Below, in pieces: positions 1 through 8,306 of a stretch of 21,634 nt of DNA. The DNA is from Halocafeteria seosinensis (taxonomy: Eukaryota; Sar; Bigyra; Bicosoecida). The translations under genes were made by a program, and so were the position numbers. Each line of letters opens with the position of its first letter. Within the stretch, counting starts at the first letter, position 1. The stretch is from contig LVLI01001264.1 of the NCBI GenBank assembly GCA_001687465.1, positions 1 to 21,634 on the forward strand. Reading direction: 5' to 3'. A model generated the notes under the pieces. That model was not told where the DNA came from and ran no database searches. It saw nothing but the letters and a program-made list of their open reading frames with translations.

Positions 1-343
1 AATTGACACTTGTCCGAAAGTCCAGAAGTTGTGTAGGGAGCCCCTTTTTGAGGAGCCAAAACGACCAAGCATTGGCTGGAACCTTCAAACCGGAAAAGAT
101 ACCCCACTCCGAGATTTACCTCAGACGTTTCAAGCGATCTGCACGAAATAAAAGTTTTAGATACAACGATCAAAACAGTCGGGCCCTAATTTTGCCTCCT
201 ACTTGACTGATAAGTCAGTGCATTGCTGCTCCGAAGCACCAGCAGGACAAAATTCGACCGATTCTTTCCCGTCCGAAGAAACTTTACTGAGATCCAACGT
301 CCCCTCGCAACTACCCGTCTCTCCCACCAACTTCCACTCTCGA
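1..343 (-). repeat. Gene C repeat unit 5 (partial)
   Basis: A exon 343-203: REWKLVGETGSC with C1, TLDLSK, C2 in VEFCP, C3 in QQCTD, ending LSVK at donor GTAGGA. B exon 138 to the window edge: VGYLFRF, C4 in SQCLVV, C5 in SDKCQ. The exon is cut by the window and continues to the left. Confidence 0.85.
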
Positions 344-3123
344 CTGCAAAAAATAAACATAAAAAAGCAAATTTCCATCAATCAAGTTAACCAAGTGTTA
401 TAGCGTGATCACCAACATCAACGCATCAGGCAACCCATCAGAACCATCTTCCTCTTCGCTACAGTCTCCTTCTGCAACTAATCCATCGAAGAGCATCTTC
501 ACCCATATGCAGGCGTCCAGGAATAACGACAAATAAACAACATACCACTCATTTGAAGCTGCCGATTCAAGTTGCTTTCATCCATTTCACACGTCTCCGA
601 AAGCCCAGTAGTTGTGTACGGGCCCTGTCGATGGTCCACGATCATCGCACATTGGGGAGTCCCTTCGAACAGGAGTATATACCACACTCCGATACTTGTC
701 TCGGACGATTCGAGGGATCTGCAAACGAGGCAGAAGTCTAAACGACTACGATTGAATGCCGCTGTGGTTCCTCCAGTTTGCTTACTTGATTGATAGTGTG
801 GAACATTGGGCGACGTCAGTGGGACAAAACTCGACTGATCCTATCTTATCCGCAGAAGACGATTGGCTAAGCTCCAGCGTCGCCACACAAGTACCAGAAT
901 CTTCCATCTTCCATTGTCCACTGCACACACACCCAAACAATACCACGACTGTTAGCGACTGATCCATTTACGCGATTTGTCTACATACAGTAAGTCTTCA
1001 GGTAACTCTTCATTGCCTCCAGAGCCATCAGATCCGTCTTGGCCATCGTCCCCACAACTTCCTTCTGTGGAAACAACTCAACATACAAGGTTGCTATTCA
1101 TTGGTTTGCGATACGTCAGTGTTGCAACATACTCGGCGTACCTTTCATTGGAATCTGCTGACCCAAGTTGCTTTCATCCATTTCACACGTCTCCGAAAGC
1201 CCAGTAGTTGTGTACGGGCCCTGTCGATGGTCCACGATCATCGCACATTGGGGCGTCCCTTCGAACAGGAGTATATACCACACTCCGATACTTGTCTCGG
1301 ACGATTCGAGGGATCTGCAAAAGAGGCAGAAGTCTAAACGACTACGATTGAATACCGCTGTGGTGCCTCCAGTTTGCTTACTTGATTGATAATGTCGAAC
1401 ATTGGGCGACGTCAGTGGGACAAAACTCGACTGATCCTATCTTATCCGCAGAAGACGATTGGCTAAGCTCCAGCGTTGCCACACAAGTACCAGAATCTTC
1501 CATCTTCCATTGTCCACTGTATTAAAACCAAGGAGTACCATTACCATCTTTGTCAAGCTTTGACCTTTGGAGAATAAAACGGCATACGTCAACGAATCCG
1601 GCAACTCCTCTTCTCCGGAGCCATCCGACCCATCCTGCTGCTCATCTTTACAAGGTCCTTCTGTTACACGAAATCAGCACGAAAACTTCGTTTGCTGGAC
1701 GCACAGCAACCATTGCGAGGCAATGATGCCTGACGTACTCGTCATTTGCAGCAGATTACCCATGTTTGGATTCTCAAGCTCACAGGAATCCGAAAGTCCA
1801 GTCGTTACGGGCCGGGTTTGCGCTTGGTCTAATAGCAACACACACTTTCCCGAGGCCTCAAATTGAACCAGGTAGGTGACTCCGTCGCTTGAGGGGGAAG
1901 ATTTCACGGATCTGTAACGAGCAAACGACTTTAAGATGAACCCTAGCATTCAAGTGTATCTTTCCTTCGTACTTGATTGAAAGTGTAGAGCAGTCTTCCG
2001 AAGCGAAGCAGTATTCAATTGTTCCTTTACCATCAGTGCGGGGAGCTGTGCTGAGATCCAAAGTCGCCACACAATTGTCATCTTCCTTGGTCAAGTTCCA
2101 TTTGCCACTGCATCCAAACCGAACAAAAAGCGTACTTTCCATACGATCAAACTAAATCTTTATAAGACATGGCTGCATACATCAATTTCTCCGGTAGCTG
2201 GTCTTCTCCTCCGGAACCACCAGACCCGTCCTTATCATCGCAGCTTTCCTCTGCAATAAAATCCCAAGGTTGACAAACTTGCTTCCACTGGACGCATTAT
2301 GATAGTAGGCAATGGTACCCGACATACCCGTCATTTGTAGCGGATTATCTATTGGATCGGTACACGAATCCAAGACGCCAGACGATGTCGGCGGGTCGGG
2401 TCGGACCAACAAGCATTTTTTGCCACCTTCAAGGTGTAGAGCGAACCACGTTCTGCGTCTCTCAATGATTCCCATTTGTCTGCAGCGCACAAAGTGTCTT
2501 AGACCACTACAACAGCATACAGTTGCATCTTGCCTTCCTACGTGATAGACAAGGTCTCGCATTCGTGCCCAGCGAGAGTGGGGCAGAATTCGATTGATCC
2601 TCCCCTTGTAGCGTGGCTGAGATCAAGCGTCGCCTCGCACTTGCCACGCTCGTTTTTCAACTTCCATTCTTTCCTGTAGAAAAAACGAAACAGCGAGTGA
2701 AGACACGCAACCTCCACGCGATAGCGAACGACAGTTGCGCGGCACAGTCGGTCGCGGCAGGCAGCTCCGTCGGTGTTTGGTAGAGGCCGATCCACAGCGA
2801 ATGCGACATCCGTGACAAGTTCGAAAAGCCGCGAGGATGGATGAGTCACTCAATATGACAATACGACGACGAAATTGTGCTGGGTGTTCTCCGTGCTGAA
2901 TTCCCTGTGGTTTGCCTTGAACGTACATCCAGTACACATTTTTTGCTCCCCAATGAATTCCCCTCAGTCCTTTCCTTCAACACTTGTGCCGGCTCCAGAG
3001 CCCGCTTGGACCTGCCTAAGTAACTTACCTCAGTGTTGGAATTAGAGCAGATCCCTGGGCATGGGATTCTCTGATAAGAATTGTCCCCAATAATAGAAGA
3101 AACGATCCGGTCAAAGCCTTCAT
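1..3123 (-). CDS. Gene C (5' part): signal peptide plus six-Cys repeat units
   Basis: The gene runs off the left edge. Exons: 3123-3029, 2673-2542, 2479-2328, 2250-2181, 2107-1973, 1911-1739, 1660-1588, 1516-1382, 1314-1142, 1064-989, 920-786, 718-546, 471-417, 343-203 and 138-1 (cut). This gives 618 codons so far with no stop. Exon types, phases and cysteine spacing match gene B. Exon 1 encodes MKALTG and a hydrophobic core ending RESHAQ, so the product is secreted or membrane-anchored. If the architecture of A and B holds, a REJ-like terminal exon lies to the left of the window. Units here are more alike than in gene B and hinges are Asp/Gly/Ser-rich. There is no sign of decay. Confidence 0.88.
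417..920 (-). repeat. Gene C repeat unit 4
   Basis: The A exon 920-786 encodes exactly the same peptide as in unit 3. The B exon 718-546 is identical in protein until its last eight residues, where it becomes NRQLQMSG. Hinge exon 471-417: C6 in GDCSE, EEEDGSDG, LPDAL. The hinge donor is GTTGGT, non-standard but the one in phase. Confidence 0.86.
568..920 (-). repeat. Near-identical direct repeat, copy 1
   Basis: 353 bp aligned without gaps to 1164-1516 (offset 596 bp), with 7 mismatches by direct comparison. It covers the A exon, the 67-nt intron and most of the B exon of unit 4. Sequence outside these borders diverges sharply. Confidence 0.92.
989..1516 (-). repeat. Gene C repeat unit 3
   Basis: A exon 1516-1382: GQWKMEDSGTC with C1, TLELSQ, C2 in VEFCP, C3 in AQCST, ending LSIK. 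B exon 1314-1142: VWYILLF, C4 in PQCAMI, C5 in SETCE, ending IPMKG. Hinge exon 1064-989: C6 in GSCGD, DGSDGSGG, ending LPEDLL. The A exon, following intron and most of the B exon are nearly identical to unit 4. Confidence 0.88.
1164..1516 (-). repeat. Near-identical direct repeat, copy 2
   Basis: Partner of 568-920, covering the A exon, intron and most of the B exon of unit 3. Of the 7 differences three fall in the intron and four in exons; all four are synonymous. Confidence 0.92.
1588..2107 (-). repeat. Gene C repeat unit 2
   Basis: A exon 2107-1973: GKWNLTKEDDNC with C1, TLDLS, C2 in IEYCF, C3 in EDCST, ending LSIK. B exon 1911-1739: TYLVQF, C4 in GKCVLL, C5 in SDSCE, ending LLQMT, donor GTACGT. 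Hinge exon 1660-1588: C6 in GPCKD, DGSDGSGEE, ending LPDSL. Confidence 0.87.
2181..2673 (-). repeat. Gene C repeat unit 1
   Basis: A exon 2673-2542: KEWKLKNERGKC with C1, TLDLSH, C2 in IEFCP, C3 in HECET, ending LSI. B exon 2479-2328: TWFALHL, C4 in KKCLLV, C5 in LDSCT, ending LQMTG. Hinge exon 2250-2181: C6 in ESCDD, then an Asp/Gly/Ser hinge ending LPEKL. Confidence 0.87.
2674..3028 (-). other. Gene C intron 1 (long, 355 nt)
   Basis: GT-AG intron, 355 nt against 61-78 nt for the other introns of this gene. It differs by only one nucleotide in length from gene B intron 1 and shares GGTCCAAG and GGGGAAT blocks at nearly the same offsets. No additional exon of the family fits inside. Confidence 0.8.
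3029..3123 (-). other. Gene C exon 1: signal peptide
   Basis: The 95-nt exon encodes MKALTGSFLLLLGTILI followed by RESHAQ, a likely cleavage site. It has the same length and phase (2) as gene B exon 1 and ends at donor GTAAGT. The start is supported by the conserved leader directly upstream. Confidence 0.9.
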
Positions 3124-3161
3124 GGTTCGACAATAGGGACCTGCCGGTTCCTACGAAGAAG
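3124..3161 (-). promoter_or_regulatory. Conserved leader block before gene C ATG
   Basis: The 38 bp directly 5' of the ATG align with the block before the gene B ATG. Shared elements in order are CTTCGT, ACCGGCAG, GGTC, CTATT, TCG and ACC-ATG-AA, with one 3-nt gap. This supports both start codons and suggests a common promoter or leader retained after gene duplication. Confidence 0.65.
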
Positions 3162-3421
3162 GTTTTGTACTGAAAGCGATTCGTTACCGTAGAACGTATC
3201 TTGTGCACGCACCACACAACGCGCGAAAAATAAAATACCCACTTTTAGTAAAGCTTGTGGCTGTGAATCGAAGCTTTTCGTCTGCCACAAACAACCCATG
3301 GGAAATCTATAATGGCAATTCACTGTGGCCTATTCTGTGGGGCACGCATAGCAGTTACCGAACCCTTGTGGTCCTCAAGACCCCCCAGGCCGCTGCTGGG
3401 ACCGCTGGCGGCTGTCCCAAG

Positions 3422-3452
3422 CCGAAGTTCCGATTCGAACTTCCGAAGTTCC
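3422..3452. repeat. GAAGTTCC palindromic cluster
   Basis: CCGAAGTTCC occurs at 3422-3431 and again at 3443-3452. Between them, GAAGTTC (3424-3430) and GAACTTC (3437-3443) form 7-bp inverted arms. It lies about 300 bp upstream of the gene C start and could be a factor-binding site or a chance cluster. The GAA/TTC spacing is one nucleotide, which does not fit a classical heat-shock element. Confidence 0.4.
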
Positions 3453-3759
3453 TAACCTCCAAGATTCGGTGGACGGGCATGTTATTGGGCGTTTGGTGGA
3501 ATTTGTATTCGATGGAAGATGAAGGGATGGAATTAAACCAAAGCCAAAATCAATCCTATTGGGCACATCTCTGGCACTATAATCATGCCTAGCCTTGAAG
3601 AATTGTGGATCCCGCCTTGGCTGATAGGGGCGGACATAGCAAGTGTCGGTGTTCTACGGTTGTAGTATATTGACCATTATGTATACATTCCCAAGGATAC
3701 AAGTAAGAATGCATGTGCGGATACAGAACTAAGTCAATTCAACCAATTGCCAGAACGCA

Positions 3760-6700
3760 CTACTTGCGCTCCTTCGCTCGGACTTGCGTGGGATGGAAGG
3801 CGTTCTTGGTCGGATATGTGTTACTGTTCCTTATAGACTGCGGGGAACTATGTGAGCTAAGCGGATTCTCCACTGAGGAAAACGGAATAGCTTCGGGATC
3901 CACGTCGCTGTTTCGGCTCTTTGCCGAATCCTGACGTTCCATTCCTTTGGCAGCTTTCTCCTCCGATCGACGACCGTGTCCTTTTTTCTTCCCCCAAATA
4001 ATGACGATAATTGCGGCCACAATAAGGCCAGCAAGTGCAGCTCCAACAACACCGGCTGCAAGCACCAACGTTTGAGAGTTGCCCTCGTTGCCACCAGATG
4101 CTGCACCATTATTACCATCGGGCTCGTTTCCGTCGTCGTCTTCCTTCTTGTCCTGGTCCCCAGTTCCACTCTCAAAGATCATAGAAATTTCCTGGCTACT
4201 AGAAGCGCTATCATCAATGTCGATGTTTCCCTCTTCACTGAGCTTAGAATAGAGGATTTGCGTGTTATTGTTGAGACGACCTTTTATTTCTTTGTTTATG
4301 CTCGTCTCTTCAAGTTCCTTGACAACAGGCTCACCATTTAAGAAGGTTCGAATAATCACGTCCACTGTGTAGGTCCTCTGGTTCAAGCTTCGAGAGTTGA
4401 ACGAAGATGTGAAGTCACTGTAATCTCTGAAGACCGAGCACGCCTTGTTGCTCGTAGCATCAATAGTTTCGCACGTAGCATTGCTTATTGAATCTTGGAT
4501 TTTCGTGCTGCTCAAATCTACGAGTGAATTCAGAACGAGCGGAAGGCTCGCAATTACAACCGGATCCTCAATTCCTCCTAGAGCTGCATCTGGAGAGGCA
4601 ACCTCAATGACTCGGCCGAACGGCTCCACATCCACAAATTGCAGGCTTGCTGAGTGCGTGCCCAACTTCTCGCTTGAAATTTTCAACTTCCGGCCATCGA
4701 ACGATTGTAGATCGATCCCGTTGTCGGTCCACTCTCCAGATTCCATACGGAGGCTTGCAGGCAAGACCACCTTGGCGGGGCAGAAAACACGCATGACGGC
4801 CTTATGAAATGCAGAACCACACTGCAGACCAAACCTCTTAGACTCCCCTCCCGGTACGAGGCAATCAAACTCCACTTCACCGCTCTCGCATGTTATATCT
4901 TTGTAAGGGAAATCTTGCTCTTCTGAAGTAATCCCGAGAATATTAATCGCTTCGGTAAGTTTTATGCCGCTTGCAGGATACACGGGCAACTCAACATCGG
5001 CAATAAATCCATTATCTATTTCTTCGCTAGAGTCGACTGTAGAGTCCACAGTCTTCACGCTGGGATCGCGCCCATGTTGCGGCGCACCGACCAGCGTGTC
5101 AGCGAATGCACCCATGGAAGAAGTCAGTTCTCTCCTCGCATCGCTATCTTCACTCGCTTTCACCAAGCTAAAGTCACTACGGCTTAAAACATTTCCACCT
5201 GGAATGAGATTTTCATTGATATGTCGTATCAATGAGTGATAGAGAGCTTCAGTAGCATTCTTGGTTTGTGCTAGGTCTGAGAAGGATGTGCCCTCGGGGA
5301 GCATAGAAGGAGGGAGCTGCGCGAATTCCTTCAGGATAACTAGTGAGCCAGGGGGTGCCTCTGGAATATTTAAAGAAGGAAGAACTCGGTCATATTCACT
5401 TGTATCCTTCATCGGCTCATCGCACGCATTATATTCTTCAGAGCTTATGCCAAATCCATGACTCTCACTGGGTCGTACAACAGTGTCCCCCTCTTCTTCG
5501 GCTTTTTGCAAAGCTATTCCAAGATTTTGCCTCCTGTCACAATAGGATCGGTGCAAAGCAAACGGAGGCTGAAGAGACACAAAGTCAGAGAAATCCAGTT
5601 CGGATTTATCCACAAGTTTAACAAGCTTTGTTATCAGCCGATCTACCTCATCCTTCTCAAGGGAGCGGTCCAACATGTGAGATATACCGGCAAGTGCTTT
5701 CTCCGCGATTTCAGGCACATTCTCCAGCGCTGAATGGTGTTGTCTCAACAACCAGTCGAGAAGATCCTCGAAGATTTTCACAAGCTCCTTCATCACTTCT
5801 GTATCGGTCTGGAGTGCTTTTATGTGCGACAATAATGTATCTACAAACGAAGGCACATCATCTAAACTGATAAACTTGAGCAATTTCGACAACTGCTCTA
5901 CACTGTCACTGCTGAAGGTGAACAAAAGGGCTCTTCTGTTTTGGTCACCCCTCGCTCGTTCAGCGTTTAGGGCGTTGCGCAGTGCCAATAGTCCACAAGC
6001 CGCATTTTTAGTCGCAATGCACGATTGCGTCTCTTGTAGTTTTTCTTCTGCAATATCCGCAAGTTGGTCCTCACGCGGATACTCCAGATCACCTACGGAA
6101 ACATCATGCACGGTGCGGGCTCCGAGTGAATCCATGATTTCGCACACTATGCGGATTCGTGATGCTTCACTGCTCTCAGGAAAGGGAAGCTTCGTACGGA
6201 AGGAACGATGCCGACTGGATCCTCTCCAGGAAAACGTAGCCGATAGGTCTTCACCGTAAGTGTACGAAAACCGGTATGTGAAAGGTGGATTCTCGTCTGA
6301 CCATCCCGATGCCTCCACCATTAACTCATCAACGCTCACTACCGCAGAGTCCATATTCTGTTCCTCTGTAACGGGTCTAACCTTGATAGTCCCTCCTCGA
6401 GGAGGCGTGTTGACCACAAAGCGGACATCAGTAAACCCGAAATTGTCTGGATTTCCTTGGAAGTAGCCTTTCAGCCTCAGTACATACTCCGATCCCGGTG
6501 TCACGGCGCCTGGACGAATGCGTAGTACATCATTCCATATGGTTCCTACTACCACCCCATCATTGACTTTGCCATCTTCTAATTCAAGGTCGAAGTCTCC
6601 ATTTAGGACTTCCCACTTCATAGACAAAGCGTCTTCATTCTCTTTAGTTTGAACCGAAGCAGTGATACGAATTTCGTCAAATGAGTTCACCAGGAAGGCT

Positions 6701-8306
6701 TTCCGGCCATCAGTTGTCGTTGTTTCAATGAAGTCATTCGGCCCAATACTGACAAAACTTACACTCGGCGGAGATTCCGGTAGTAGGGTGATAGACACCC
6801 GGTCACTATCTTCGAAGTTGAAACTATCCCCTGTTGTTTTCGACTGCACAGTGTAGTTGACGTGTACGCGAAATTCAATTTCAGGATCCAATGATCCCGT
6901 AATCTCCTGCATTTCGCGTAACGTAATTGGTGGTATCTCCAATTGGGAACCCATGGATGCTGCCATTAGAAAGTGCGAGCACTTCTTGTCTGATTCATCT
7001 TGGCCCAGAAACTCGCACTCCCATTTGTAGTCATAACTTGCAATCCACTTGGAACTCTCTTCGGCAAAATCATCTGGGCTCCTGCTTCGTGAGGCATCAA
7101 TTATTAGGCTGTGATTCATCCCAGCACTTCGATCTCCTCCCTGAATTCGGGCTTCGACTGGTGATGGGTTAATTTTGAACTCAAACGCTCTGTCCACAGG
7201 AGAAAGTCGTCGATTCGAATCCGATGTTGCTGTAACGGTAAGATTAACTTTGTACGGATGAGGATCAGGAGGTAACCGGCCGGCAGGAATACGCAGCTTC
7301 CGAGGATCTCGTAAAACAAAAAGATTGGTGTCGCTTACTTCTCCATTTGGGTAGACCAGCTTCCAAGTGTAGGTAAACGAAAAAGAGGCAGCAGAGGAAA
7401 TATTAGTGCCTCCGCAACGTGAAATATCACTCCGGACGCCGAAAGAAATGTCGTCAGATGATGATACTTCCCCTTCGGAGCTCTCCAATATCTCTAGTGA
7501 AAGGTCGCGATCGTCTACAGTAAAGAATTCGGCATAGCGTGTTTGCGAGGAACCATACTCATTGGATGCCATCACTTTGATCACATATTCACTTCCAGGT
7601 GCCAAGTGGCTTTTGCCGAGTGATATGGTCTCTGAGTCCCTGTCAGTGGCTTCTTGCAGCTGCGTTTCCAGTGCGTCACGATTAGGAAAGTCTGCGTGAT
7701 CCTCAGAAAGTTCCCATTTCCACGACAAAGCGCTTCCGCGTCCTGCTCCCTGAGCATACAGAGTAGTTACTCTGTTTCCGCTGCACACTGAGACAAACCT
7801 TTGGTAGTCCAGAGCAAAGCGAACCTGAGGGTTTGGGGAAGGCTCAGGGATCGGAACTTTCGTCTCAGGCATGGGTGAAGAGCCTCCGGCTTGACGTATC
7901 ATGTCTCCGAACAAGACGAGAGTAGAACCTGTTCTTAACATCTCTTTATCCTCGAACACATCCGCACCAGGTGCCTCTAGGATGATATCAAGCTTTGACA
8001 TTCTTTCCTTCCACATACAGAATCTGAAAGGATCAGACTTCGGTGCTTCTTTCCAATAGATTAGGTCTGAGCAATCAAACCTCCTCTTGAAGAATCCACC
8101 ACCGTTGGTGTTCGAATCAAAGTAGACGCTGACGGTGGTACCAAAGCGATCAAATTCGACATTTTTTATCTCAGGAGCTGGGAGAGGAGTTGTTGAGGGA
8201 GAAACTGTTGGAGTTGCAGTCCGAGTACGGGAAGCGCTGGGAGCAATACGAGGGGACGCACTAACCCTTGGACTAGGATCTGTAGGCCCCGTCCCACAAG
8301 ATCCAC
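3760..8306 (-). CDS. Gene B terminal exon: stalk, REJ-like ectodomain, TM helix, tail
   Basis: A single 4547-nt exon covers residues about 1447-2961. In order: C6, a Ser/Thr/Pro/Arg stalk (about 1450-1490); a module with FDC and FRFCMW motifs and a GADVF...GSTLVLFGD segment typical of modules preceding REJ regions in algal and protist surface proteins; the REJ-like region from about 1600 with DYQRFVSVCSGN and NPSPVEARIQGGDRSAGMN followed by LIIDASRSRSPDD. An Ala/Leu-rich helical segment follows (IAEEKLQETQSC onward), then a four-Cys cluster ending in VFCPAKVVLP, an acidic Gly/Asn linker, the TM helix (TLVLAAGVVGAALAGLIVAA, about 4071-3994), stop-transfer KKKGHGRR, and a Ser-rich 77-residue tail with SSVENP and NAFHP. 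No GPS, PLAT or second membrane segment is visible, so this is not a full polycystin. Confidence 0.88.

Larger units (their letters stand above)
3124..3759. other. Intergenic spacer between gene B and gene C
   Basis: About 636 bp: the gene B 3' flank followed by the gene C promoter and leader. No coding exon of the family is present. A plus-strand open frame of 129 codons at 3203-3592 has no supporting features. An imperfect palindrome with GAAGTTCC repeats lies at 3422-3452, and a conserved leader block occupies the last 38 bp before the gene C ATG. No AATAAA is seen on the minus strand. Confidence 0.6.

Noticed and set aside
568-1516. Direct repeats as a transposon or CRISPR-like array
   Set aside because: The repeats coincide with coding exons and their intron, have no terminal inverted repeats or target duplications, and there are only two near-identical copies.
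2538-2849. Minus-strand open frames extending from gene C exon 2 into the long intron
   Set aside because: Read-through of intron 1. The exon border is set by the acceptor at 2675-2674 and by the frame shared with all other A exons.
3422-3452. Heat-shock element
   Set aside because: GAA and TTC blocks are separated by one nucleotide instead of the two required for alternating nGAAn units.
3203-3592. Plus-strand open frame of 129 codons in the B-C spacer
   Set aside because: No domain, signal or homology is visible, it lies in the promoter region of gene C, and open frames of this length occur by chance at this base composition.
3760-8306. Full polycystin-1 or channel homologue
   Set aside because: Only one transmembrane helix and no GPS, PLAT or channel segments are visible before the stop codon.
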